Assembly: GCA_902803695.1 (NCBI GenBank)
Contig: CADCQX010000278.1
Location: 1 to 17,114 of the forward strand
Origin: Oscillospiraceae bacterium
GTDB taxonomy: Bacteria; Bacillota; Clostridia; Saccharofermentanales; Saccharofermentanaceae
Direction of reading: 5' to 3'
DNA: 17,114 bases
Part shown: positions 7,533-14,018 of the stretch, one piece after another
Position numbering within the stretch: the first letter of the stretch is position 1
How the letters are laid out: each line of letters starts with the position of its first letter
Notes under the pieces: model-generated
What the model was told of the DNA's origin: nothing
The model's input: the letters and a program-made list of their open reading frames with translations, nothing else
The model's database searches: none
Position numbers and translations under genes: made by a program

Positions 7533-8468
7533 ATGAGTGATACGATACTGAAAACTACAGGTCTTACAAAGAAATTCGGATCCAAGGTCGCAGTTGACCA
7601 CGTTGATATTTCTATTGAAAGAGGTTCGATCTACGGTCTTATCGGTATGAACGGTGCAGGTAAGACAACCATCATGAAGATGCTTTCGGGCATGATCCGT
7701 CCTAATGAAGGAACTTTCAAATATGATGGTTTGGGAGCAGACCTCTCAGAAGCATATAAAAGGATCGGTGCTCTTATCGAAGCACCTGCTTTATATCCTA
7801 GCCTTTCCGCTACAGACAACCTTAAGATCAAGGCATTCGCATACGGAATCAATGATCCTAAGTATATCCAGGAGAAATTGGAACTGGTAGGTCTTGGTGA
7901 TGTAGGCAAGAAGAAGGCCGGTAAGTTCTCCCTCGGTATGAAACAGAGACTCGGAATCGCTCTGGCTCTCGTCGGAGATCCTGATTTCCTTCTTTTGGAT
8001 GAGCCTATCAACGGTCTTGATCCTCAGGGTATCGTTGAAGTCCGTGAGATGCTCCTCGAACTCAATAAGAAAAAGGGTGTAACCATCCTTATCTCCAGCC
8101 ACATTTTGGAGGAACTTTCCAAGATCGCAACAGATTACGGCATCATCAGTAACGGTAAGCTCATCGAGCAGATCACAAGAGAAGAACTTTTGAGCAAGTG
8201 CCGTGACAAGATCAAGATCAAGACAAAAGACACATCAGGTGTTGTTACAGTTCTTGATGCTCAGGGATTTAATGACTATAGCGTAGTTGATATCGAGACG
8301 ATCTATGTATATGACCGCATCTCTGATATCGCAACTCTTAATATGGAAATTGCTAAGGCAGGAATCCTTTTGGATTCTATCGGAGTTGATTCTTCTGACC
8401 TTGAGGAATACTTCCTTAAGACAGCAGGAACAGACACAGAAGATAAAAAGGGAGGTGAGAATTCATGA
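7533..8468 (+). CDS. ABC transporter ATP-binding protein, BcrA/LanF type
   Basis: A cytoplasmic ATPase of 311 residues that powers the two membrane proteins encoded downstream. Walker A is GMNGAGKTT (38-46), the signature is FSLGMKQRLGIA (132-143), Walker B is DFLLLDEP (151-158), the D-loop is GLDP and the switch histidine is H190 in SSHILEEL. The Q-loop position reads IEAPALYP with Glu in place of the usual Gln, a trait of the bacitracin/lantibiotic self-protection (BcrA) group. About 90 residues after the H-loop form the group's C-terminal extension. AGAGGAG precedes the ATG by about 8 nt. The stop overlaps the permease start by 4 bp (ATGA). A role in moving antimicrobial peptides or lipid-linked compounds is inferred from the family and the two-component context. 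Confidence 0.93.
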   Translation: MSDTILKTTGLTKKFGSKVAVDHVDISIERGSIYGLIGMNGAGKTTIMKMLSGMIRPNEGTFKYDGLGADLSEAYKRIGALIEAPALYPSLSATDNLKIKAFAYGINDPKYIQEKLELVGLGDVGKKKAGKFSLGMKQRLGIALALVGDPDFLLLDEPINGLDPQGIVEVREMLLELNKKKGVTILISSHILEELSKIATDYGIISNGKLIEQITREELLSKCRDKIKIKTKDTSGVVTVLDAQGFNDYSVVDIETIYVYDRISDIATLNMEIAKAGILLDSIGVDSSDLEEYFLKTAGTDTEDKKGGENS

Positions 8469-9436
8469 TCGATTTTTTCAGAAGTGACCTTTACTTGATG
8501 AAGAAGATGAAGGTTACGTATATACTTCCGATCATCTTCCTTCTTTCTTCATTACTTGTAGGTGTTATCTACATAAGGATCAACCTTAATGCGTTGATGG
8601 TAGAGGATCCTACGGCAGCAAGTTCGATCTCCGGTGATGTTTATGTTGACGAGGAAGGCTCCTTTGGCGAGACATATGTAAATTCCTTATCAGAAGGTTT
8701 CTCGGCAGGTTTTAATGCTGCTCAGGAGGAAGAAGTTGAAGCAGAGCCTGAAGAGACTGAAAGACCTGGATTCTTCTCGGGCGGAATGATGTATGAAAGC
8801 TCAGTATGTGATTTCTTCTCGGTTATCACATCAGCATCTACGCTATTGATCCTTGTGGGTCTTTTCGCAGCTTTCCTTTTCGCTAATGACATCAGAGGCG
8901 GATTCAGAAAGAACATGATAAAGATAAATCCAAACCGCTGGATACCTTTCCTTTCAAAAGTTGCCACGGTCCTTGTTTATAATATTCTCTTCCTGATATT
9001 CTCATTTATTACCGCTTTCCTTTGTATAGCACTCATGGGAAAATCGATCCACTTCGATTTTAATCTCGATTTCTTTGGAATGTTGGCTCTGAGACTTCTT
9101 ACGATGTTCGCATTCTCAATGCTCATCGCGCTCATCACATGCTTTACCAAGAGTACCGCTTTGGGAATGGTAGCATCTCTTATCTTCGGAATGGGAATTC
9201 TCGACCTGGTATTCTACTTCCTGGATCTCCTGGTTGCTTTCATTGGAATGAAGCTCGATTTCACTGTGCCTTCCGGTTTCAGTTTGTCGAATTATACCAT
9301 CACAGGAATCGCATCGATGCTGCAGCCTGGTATGAGCAGCAAACTGATCTTAAGAGCAGTCATAGTCTGTGTATGCTTTATAGCGGTGTCTATATTCGGA
9401 TCAGGTTATCTTAACCAGAAGAGAGATATTCATTGA
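8465..9436 (+). CDS. ABC-2 type permease subunit
   Basis: A 323-residue membrane protein with an N-terminal segment (about 18-40), a long acidic extracytoplasmic loop (about 45-115, very rich in Glu), and then five hydrophobic segments from residue 118 to 317. The RGGFRKNMIKINPNRW stretch on the cytoplasmic side resembles the coupling region of BcrB/LanE-type permeases. It overlaps the ATPase gene by 4 bp, so the pair is translationally coupled. The Glu-rich loop could bind a cationic peptide or metal, but that is speculation. A terminator hairpin lies 22 bp after the stop, which is unusual because the second permease and the kinase follow on the same strand. Confidence 0.85.
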   Translation: MIDFFRSDLYLMKKMKVTYILPIIFLLSSLLVGVIYIRINLNALMVEDPTAASSISGDVYVDEEGSFGETYVNSLSEGFSAGFNAAQEEEVEAEPEETERPGFFSGGMMYESSVCDFFSVITSASTLLILVGLFAAFLFANDIRGGFRKNMIKINPNRWIPFLSKVATVLVYNILFLIFSFITAFLCIALMGKSIHFDFNLDFFGMLALRLLTMFAFSMLIALITCFTKSTALGMVASLIFGMGILDLVFYFLDLLVAFIGMKLDFTVPSGFSLSNYTITGIASMLQPGMSSKLILRAVIVCVCFIAVSIFGSGYLNQKRDIH

Positions 9437-9458
9437 TAGATCATATGAAGAATGAAAG

Positions 9459-9490
9459 CAAGTCGCCCGATGGCGACTTGTTTTTGTTCT
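9459..9490 (+). terminator. Intrinsic terminator inside the ABC/kinase block
   Basis: CAAGTCGCC pairs perfectly with GGCGACTTG around CGAT, followed by TTTTTGTTCT. The 9-bp stem and U-rich tail should end or reduce transcription between the two permease genes. Confidence 0.85.
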
Positions 9491-9504
9491 TATAAAGATA
9501 TAAT
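9478..9504 (+). promoter_or_regulatory. Candidate promoter for the second permease and kinase
   Basis: A perfect TATAAT (9499-9504) lies 41 bp before the GTG start. The best -35 is TTGTTT (9478-9483) with a short 15-nt spacing, overlapping the 3' arm and tail of the terminator. This would let permease 2 and the kinase be expressed independently of the ATPase. Confidence 0.45.
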
Positions 9505-9545
9505 CTTTTTATGCATTTAAAGAAGAATGAGAGGAAACAAAACTA

Positions 9546-10364
9546 GTGTTCATTAATTATCTGAGACTGAACTTGATCCGTTTCTTCAAAGGACGAAGTT
9601 CCAAAGTAGCTATTGTAGCAAGTATCGGAATCATGATCATACTGTATCTGTTTGTAGGTGTGGTCTACTATGCTGCATCAGAACAGATCCAGGGATTGGC
9701 AGAAGATGGAACAGTGATAACATTTTATACTCTGGCACAGATGTTCGTATATGGTCTCAGTTTTATTTATGCTCCAATAATAACAGGTCTTGTAGGATGC
9801 GGTTTTATATGTTCCTACTATGCATACAGAGGATATTACAATCTTGAGATCGGAATGAGAAACCGAGTCCTTTACGTTCTTTCCGAACTGGTCGTTCTTT
9901 TTATCTTGGGTGCGATCATCTACGCTTTATCGAGTGCTACAGTCTTTTTGATGAACCCGTTGGCAAAATCCGGTGAGTCGCTTTTACAGGACGGTTATAA
10001 GTTTATAGTTTATACATTTGGTGTTCAGTTGGTATTGGGGCTGAGTGATGCTTCAAATGCTTTGCTGTTTGCACACCTTTTCAGAAAAAAGGGAAAGAGT
10101 TTTGTAGTTTACCTCGCTTTTTGGGCTTTTTCTTTGATATTTTCATATCATCTGATCAATTGGCTCCCGAAGCGCTATGAATTCCTTTCCTATATTCTTT
10201 TCCCTTCGTTCTTTACCTGGTTTACGAATGATACGCCTTTTTTTGCCGGCGAATTCTCGATCACCAAGATCGTTATCTGTGTCGGCGTTGTAATAAAGAT
10301 AATGGTGACTTTTGCTCTGTCAGTATTATTGTTTAATAGAAAAGTGGAGGAGAAACGCGTATGA
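9546..10364 (+). CDS. ABC-2 type permease subunit (second membrane component)
   Basis: A 272-residue protein with about six membrane segments: 22-43, 65-90, 108-130, 150-175, 185-205 and 240-265. The opening NYLRLNLIRFFKGRSS is a typical amphipathic cytoplasmic N-terminus of LanG/BcrB-like permeases. It starts with GTG; AGAGGA (9530-9535) lies 10 nt upstream. Its size and position suggest it pairs with the larger permease to form a heteromeric channel. The stop overlaps the histidine kinase start by 4 bp (ATGA), so the permease and kinase are translationally coupled, which supports the exporter being part of the sensing complex (inference). Confidence 0.82.
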   Translation: MFINYLRLNLIRFFKGRSSKVAIVASIGIMIILYLFVGVVYYAASEQIQGLAEDGTVITFYTLAQMFVYGLSFIYAPIITGLVGCGFICSYYAYRGYYNLEIGMRNRVLYVLSELVVLFILGAIIYALSSATVFLMNPLAKSGESLLQDGYKFIVYTFGVQLVLGLSDASNALLFAHLFRKKGKSFVVYLAFWAFSLIFSYHLINWLPKRYEFLSYILFPSFFTWFTNDTPFFAGEFSITKIVICVGVVIKIMVTFALSVLLFNRKVEEKRV

Positions 10365-11278
10365 ATCCCCTTGTTATCGCTTTGATCATATGTATAGTGA
10401 TCATACTGATCCTGACCTTCTATATGATCTCTATATTGTCATCTATCCATGAACTCAATAAGCAGCTTGACTATATAGGAAACAATCAGACAAATATGTC
10501 TTTATCGATCGGAGCGTCCACACGTACCATAAGGAGATTGACTGACAAGATCAATTCCATTATCGTTGCGTGCAGAAACAGGGAGATAGAAACAGCCCGT
10601 AAGGATGATGAGATCAAAGAGACGATAACGAGCATGTCTCACGATATCAGAACACCTTTGACATCACTTAAGGGTTATTTCGAACTCATGTGCGAGTCTG
10701 ACAGTGAAGAGGACAAGGATCGATATAAAACGATCATCGCGGAAAGAATAGATTCCTTAAGCGAGATGTTGGAGGAAATGTTTATCTATACGAAGATCAA
10801 TAACTCCACATATAAGCTCGAAAGTGAGAGGACCAATATTTCCGAGATCATGATCTCGACACTTCTTTCATATTATGAGGATTTCGAGAGAAAGGACATG
10901 ACTCCGAATATCGATGTAGATGAGGATGTTTATGCAGTAGCCGATGAACAGGCACTGAAACGTGTATTCCAGAATCTTATCAAGAACAGTCTCGTTCATG
11001 GTGCTGATTGTGTGGATATTGGTCTTAAGAGGATCGAAGGAAAGAAGATCAAGATATCTGTTGGAAACGGAATAAGAGACGGAGAGACTCCGGATGTAAC
11101 AAGAGTCTTCGACAGGTTCTATAAAGGAGATAAATCAAGACATGTCAATTCCTCAGGTATAGGATTATCGGTTACTCAGAAACTGGTAATGCTGATGGGA
11201 GGAAATATCGAAGCAACATTGAGAGGTAATAAGTTTATCATCAACATCTACATGGATGAGTTGCAGCATCAGGGATAA
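10361..11278 (+). CDS. Sensor histidine kinase with a minimal sensor region
   Basis: A 305-residue kinase with a single membrane helix (about 4-26) and no extracytoplasmic domain. A helical linker (28-85) leads to the dimerisation helix with the phospho-accepting H94 in SMSHDIRTPLTSL. The ATPase domain has the N-box FQNLIKNSLVHG (204-214), the F-box VFDRFYKGD (249-257) and the G2 box SSGIGLS (264-270). The G1 box, normally DxGxG, reads VGNGI, so the nucleotide-contacting Asp is replaced. This pattern is shared by several kinases beside bacitracin/lantibiotic exporters. With so little sensor, the signal probably comes from the coupled permeases. The partner is most likely the response regulator at 6691-7389. 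A strong terminator ends the operon. Confidence 0.9.
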   Translation: MNPLVIALIICIVIILILTFYMISILSSIHELNKQLDYIGNNQTNMSLSIGASTRTIRRLTDKINSIIVACRNREIETARKDDEIKETITSMSHDIRTPLTSLKGYFELMCESDSEEDKDRYKTIIAERIDSLSEMLEEMFIYTKINNSTYKLESERTNISEIMISTLLSYYEDFERKDMTPNIDVDEDVYAVADEQALKRVFQNLIKNSLVHGADCVDIGLKRIEGKKIKISVGNGIRDGETPDVTRVFDRFYKGDKSRHVNSSGIGLSVTQKLVMLMGGNIEATLRGNKFIINIYMDELQHQG

Positions 11279-11286
11279 AAACAATG

Positions 11287-11314
11287 GCGCCACCTTATGA
11301 AAGGTGGCGCTTTT
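11287..11314. terminator. Terminator after the kinase gene, probably bidirectional
   Basis: GCGCCACCTT pairs perfectly with AAGGTGGCGC around ATGA. TTTT follows on the plus strand. On the minus strand the stem is followed by ATTGTTTTT, so it could also stop transcripts coming from the small minus-strand gene. Confidence 0.9.
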
Positions 11315-11399
11315 ACTTTACGGGATCTGCACTGTGTTCAGAAACCTTAAAAAAGGTGGTGGAAAAACAGGAGTGGTTCCTAAACACACTTGCTGCAGA

Positions 11400-11672
11400 T
11401 CAGGCCGCTTCCTTTACCGGAATCCTGTTAGCCCTGGCCACGACCTTAACCGGAACCGGTCTTCCGACACGCACAGATCTGACGGGAATAGAGGAAACGC
11501 GATTATGTTGAACCCTCCTGACACTACTAACTGACTTGAGATAAGTCGGATGAGCAGCTCGGACGATTGCCTTCTTAGGTTTTGTATCTGCCATATGCTT
11601 TTCGAAATCTACGGCGATCTTGATGAAAGTTACGAAGAAAAAGAATAAAACTGATAAATCTATAGGTGACAT
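11400..11672 (-). CDS. Small, highly basic single-pass membrane protein (unrecognised)
   Basis: A 90-residue ORF of no recognised family. Residues 6-22 are strongly hydrophobic (LSVLFFFFVTFIKIAV). The remaining tail is rich in Arg, Lys and Val (for example VRRVQHNR and VRVGRPVPVKVVARANR) with very few acidic residues. The main support is a near-ideal ribosome binding site, AAGGAG, 9 nt before the ATG on the minus strand, in a stretch with no competing gene. The tail could bind nucleic acid or acidic lipid. It points into the bidirectional terminator at 11287-11314. No clear promoter was found; a perfect palindrome CCATTAATGG (11742-11751) lies upstream between this gene and the divergent manA. 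It could still be a chance ORF. Confidence 0.5.
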   Translation of the reverse strand: MSPIDLSVLFFFFVTFIKIAVDFEKHMADTKPKKAIVRAAHPTYLKSVSSVRRVQHNRVSSIPVRSVRVGRPVPVKVVARANRIPVKEAA

Positions 11673-11853
11673 ATTGATTAACTCCTTGCGATCAAATGTT
11701 CTTTATTTGTCTTATGAGGCAAGTCTATCAGACAGATAATGCCATTAATGGTACAATTGAAGAAAAAAGAACAAAAATTTGAAGAAAAAGTTTTTTCTGT
11801 TTGGGGAGTAAGCGGCGGACGGTTCCAACAAATAAACAAAGACAGTCATTATG

Positions 11854-11883
11854 TGATAAAATCGTAGTTACGGTAATAACCGT
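11854..11883 (+). promoter_or_regulatory. Candidate promoter and operator-like palindrome before manA
   Basis: TGATAAAAT (11854-11862) is an extended -10 with no good -35. Just after it, ACGGT-AATA-ACCGT (11870-11883) is a perfect inverted repeat at the expected transcript start, which could be an operator or a 5' stem-loop. Confidence 0.4.
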
Positions 11884-11917
11884 TAAAGAAGATAATTACA
11901 GTACTAAGGAAATAGAT

Positions 11918-12862
11918 ATGCCGGTATATAAATTAAAACCAACATGTAAGGATTACACCTGGGGTGGAACAAAACTTCGTGAAGAATACGGGATCAATGA
12001 TCCGGGAGACAGAGTAGCAGAAGCCTGGGTCCTTTCGTGTCATCCGGACGGACCTTCCGTTATAACTTCAGGAAGATATGCGGGAGAGACACTTATCGAT
12101 TACATAAGCATGCGCGGTAAGAGAGTTCTCGGAACAAACTGTGACAACTATGATGATTTTCCGATCCTGACAAAGCTTATCGATGCCAAGGAAGATCTTT
12201 CCGTTCAGGTTCATCCGAATAATACTTTTGCCATCACCAACGAAGGCCAGCTCGGAAAGACTGAGATGTGGTATGTGGTAGATGCGGAAGAGGGAAGCAA
12301 GATCTATTACGGAGTATCGAGGACCGTAGACGAAGCTGAGATCAGAAGAAGGATCAAGGATAATACTATTACGGATATTCTTATGGCAGTGCCTGCAAAG
12401 AAGGGCGATGTTTTCTATATCCCTGCAGGTACTTTGCACGCTATCTGTAAGGGTATGATCATCGCTGAAGTCCAGCAGAATTCCAATGTTACTTATCGTG
12501 TCTATGATTACGACAGAATTGACAAGACAACTGGTCAGAAAAGAGAACTTCACGTTGATAAGGCTCTCAAGGTAACAAGAATGTATCCGAACTATTCTAA
12601 TTATGATTTCGGTAATCATCTGGTTAGCTGCAAGTATTTTGTTGTTGATATGATCGAACATGAGACATTGGATTTTGCATCCGAGAGAAGCTTCGTCTCT
12701 TTGGTTGTTCTTGGCGGAACCGGAAGGATCGAATTCAAGAATGATGACGGAGCCAATGATTTTCTTACGTTGTCCAAGGGAGAGAGTTTCTTTATCCCTG
12801 CAAATTCAGGAAGATTCATGATCAAGGGCGACAACTTAAGGATACTGAGGACACAGATATGA
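11918..12862 (+). CDS. manA: Mannose-6-phosphate isomerase, class I
   Basis: A 314-residue zinc enzyme interconverting mannose-6-phosphate and fructose-6-phosphate, linking mannose use and GDP-mannose synthesis to glycolysis. The cupin active site is intact: Q97 and H99 in SVQVHPNN, E116 in GKTEMWYV and H174 in PAGTLHAI for zinc, and R194 in TYRVYDYDR for substrate. The N-terminal YTWGGTKL and AEAWVLSCHPDG are typical of the short Firmicutes type (B. subtilis ManA is similar in length). The start at 11918 follows AAGGA by 7 nt; an in-frame ATG at 11801 would add 39 unrelated residues and is rejected. The stop overlaps the CBS gene by 4 bp, so the two are coupled. Confidence 0.95.
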   Translation: MPVYKLKPTCKDYTWGGTKLREEYGINDPGDRVAEAWVLSCHPDGPSVITSGRYAGETLIDYISMRGKRVLGTNCDNYDDFPILTKLIDAKEDLSVQVHPNNTFAITNEGQLGKTEMWYVVDAEEGSKIYYGVSRTVDEAEIRRRIKDNTITDILMAVPAKKGDVFYIPAGTLHAICKGMIIAEVQQNSNVTYRVYDYDRIDKTTGQKRELHVDKALKVTRMYPNYSNYDFGNHLVSCKYFVVDMIEHETLDFASERSFVSLVVLGGTGRIEFKNDDGANDFLTLSKGESFFIPANSGRFMIKGDNLRILRTQI

Positions 12863-13296
12863 ATGTTGCTTTTTTCATGAAGCCGAAGTCTTCGGTTGCC
12901 TTTCTTTTCAATGATTTTACCGTGCGTCAGGCTCTCGAAAAGATGAACTACCACGGCTATACCGCGATCCCTGTCCTGGACCGTGAAGGCCACTATCTGG
13001 GAACAGTAAGTGAAGGTGATTTTCTGTGGTTCATCGTTAAGGGTGAAGGCAATGAAGCACACACTATGGCGATAGAGAGTCTGGAGAGTTTTAAGTTGAG
13101 CGAAATCCCTTATGATCCTTCCAAAAACCCTTCTGTTCTTATCACGGCTTCTATCGATGAACTTTTGATGCGTGCCATGAATCAGAACTTTATTCCTGTT
13201 GTAGATGACAGAAATCTCTTCATCGGAATAGTTACGAGAAGAGATGTTATAAGACACTTCTATGCAACTAATTTCGCGGATCCTGATGCCACATAA
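12859..13296 (+). CDS. CBS-pair domain protein
   Basis: A 145-residue protein made of two CBS motifs: about 5-60 (FTVRQALEKMNYHGYTAIPVLDREGHYLGTVSEGDF split over beta-alpha-beta units) and about 82-138 (ending IPVVDDRNLFIGIVTRRDVI). CBS pairs bind adenosine nucleotides. This short stand-alone type resembles Firmicutes proteins such as CbpB/DarB that bind c-di-AMP, but the ligand cannot be read from the sequence. No catalytic or DNA-binding domain is attached, so it probably acts by binding a partner. It starts in a 4-bp ATGA overlap with manA, suggesting coupled synthesis and perhaps nucleotide-dependent control linked to sugar-phosphate metabolism (inference). Confidence 0.87.
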   Translation: MNVAFFMKPKSSVAFLFNDFTVRQALEKMNYHGYTAIPVLDREGHYLGTVSEGDFLWFIVKGEGNEAHTMAIESLESFKLSEIPYDPSKNPSVLITASIDELLMRAMNQNFIPVVDDRNLFIGIVTRRDVIRHFYATNFADPDAT

Positions 13297-13300
13297 GGTG

Positions 13301-13329
13301 TTGACATATAAGGTTCGTAGTAGTAAGTT
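13301..13329 (+). promoter_or_regulatory. Candidate promoter of the GNAT leader
   Basis: A consensus -35 TTGACA (13301-13306) starts 5 bp after the CBS gene. At 17 nt the -10 is TAAGTT (13324-13329), a weak match. Transcription would begin about 10 nt before the small leader ORF's ribosome binding site. Confidence 0.5.
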
Positions 13330-13355
13330 AAACAAAAATCAATCGGAGGCAAAAC

Positions 13356-13448
13356 GTGCTTAAGACCAAATCTTATACAGCATATATTATTTATGCAGGC
13401 GTCATTTACGGACGTTATGATTTGGTTGAAAGCAAATGCCTCGGGTAA
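13356..13448 (+). CDS. Small tyrosine-rich leader ORF (30 codons), probable regulatory peptide
   Basis: A GTG-started ORF of 30 codons ending in TAA. CGGAGG lies 6 nt before the start, as good a ribosome binding site as any in the window. The peptide begins MLKTKSYTAY; Tyr occurs at positions 7, 10, 13, 18 and 21, the middle is hydrophobic, and the end is charged (DLVESKCLG). No domain or signal peptide is evident. The stop codon falls in CGGGTAA, which can pair with the 5' arm of the terminator at 13474-13512. This arrangement is what leader peptides of ribosome-mediated attenuators look like (tryptophanase, erm and antibiotic-ABC-F leaders are known cases). The ORF also overlaps a possible three-way RNA junction (13365-13426). 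Translation is inferred. Confidence 0.6.
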   Translation: MLKTKSYTAYIIYAGVIYGRYDLVESKCLG

Positions 13449-13488
13449 GAGATTATAGTTGATCTTGTATTCAATACCGTTTATCCGA
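13441..13488 (+). promoter_or_regulatory. Candidate antiterminator pairing
   Basis: Bases 13441-13449 (TCGGGTAAG, containing the leader ORF stop) can pair with 13480-13488 (TTTATCCGA) over nine consecutive pairs, two of them G·T. The second segment is the inner 5' arm of the terminator stem, so this pairing and the terminator exclude each other. Confidence 0.5.
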
Positions 13489-13512
13489 CGCTTGCGGATA
13501 GACGGTATTTTT
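13474..13512 (+). terminator. Terminator/attenuator hairpin before the GNAT operon
   Basis: ATACCGTTTATCCG (13474-13487) pairs with CGGATAGACGGTAT (13495-13508) over 14 bp with a single T·G pair around ACGCTTG, followed by TTTTGTT. The AGGAGG of the first acetyltransferase begins 4 nt after the T-tract, so the hairpin controls entry into the operon. Confidence 0.88.
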
Positions 13513-13529
13513 GTTAGGAGGAAAAGAAA

Positions 13530-14018
13530 ATGAAACAAGTGGAACTGGTAAAAGCAACAGAAAAAGACGTAGATGAACTTCATAAGATGCAGGTGGATTC
13601 TTTCATGCCGCTTTACGAGATCTATCATGACGACATGTCACCTGTAAACGAATCCAAAGAGAGGATCCTCTGGAAGATCACTGAAGAGACCAGCCATTTC
13701 TACTTTATCGTTTTCGAGGGAAAGAAAGTGGGAGCTGTAAGGGCGATCAGGGACAGGAGCCTTAATGATGACAGCGTGATGTGGATCTCACCAATATTCA
13801 TACTTCCGGAGTTCCAGAACCTGAAGCTCGGAGAGGCAGCAGTGACGAGACTTTTCGAGATGTGGGATAATAAGACTACATGGAAACTGTCGACCATCAA
13901 ACAGGAAGCAAGGAACCGTCATTTCTACGAGAAACTGGGGTTCGAACTCCTGGATTGGGAAGAACATATCAATGATCGTATGGATCTTGTGATGTATGAA
14001 AGGAGAGGACAGAAATGA
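13530..14018 (+). CDS. GNAT-family N-acetyltransferase (first of three)
   Basis: A 162-residue GCN5-related acetyltransferase, using acetyl-CoA to acetylate an amine on an unknown small molecule or protein. Motif A is seen as ISPIFILPEFQNLKLGEAAV (about 84-103), where QNLKLG is a modified Q/RxxGxG/A pyrophosphate loop. Motif B is NRHFYEKLGFELL near 128. The N-terminal beta-alpha region (1-60) carries the variable substrate site. AGGAGG (13516-13521) lies 8 nt before the ATG, directly after the leader terminator. The stop overlaps the next gene by 4 bp (ATGA). Substrate is unknown. The leader suggests inducible expression, as for drug-modifying enzymes, but this is inference. Confidence 0.88.
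   Translation: MKQVELVKATEKDVDELHKMQVDSFMPLYEIYHDDMSPVNESKERILWKITEETSHFYFIVFEGKKVGAVRAIRDRSLNDDSVMWISPIFILPEFQNLKLGEAAVTRLFEMWDNKTTWKLSTIKQEARNRHFYEKLGFELLDWEEHINDRMDLVMYERRGQK

Noticed and set aside
11284..11534. Two overlapping plus-strand frames just after the kinase gene
   Set aside because: They begin inside the terminator hairpin, have no ribosome binding site, and low-complexity unlikely peptides; the minus-strand frame there has a much better start signal.
11801..11917. N-terminal extension of manA
   Set aside because: The family start is MPVYKLKPT at 11918, with AAGGA 7 nt before it; the extension contains a promoter-like sequence and a palindrome.
12616..13335. A 239-codon open frame on the minus strand opposite the end of manA and the CBS gene
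   Set aside because: It is fully antisense to two well-supported genes, has no plausible domain, and arises from their codon bias; the same applies to the 197-codon frame at 12068-12661.
13365..13426. Purine, T-box or guanidine riboswitch
   Set aside because: The three-way layout was compared by eye with these classes, but the conserved junction bases, the T-box sequence and paired ACGR loops are absent.
13260..13628. A 122-codon minus-strand frame across the GNAT leader
   Set aside because: It lacks a ribosome binding site and runs through the terminator hairpin and the start of the first GNAT gene.
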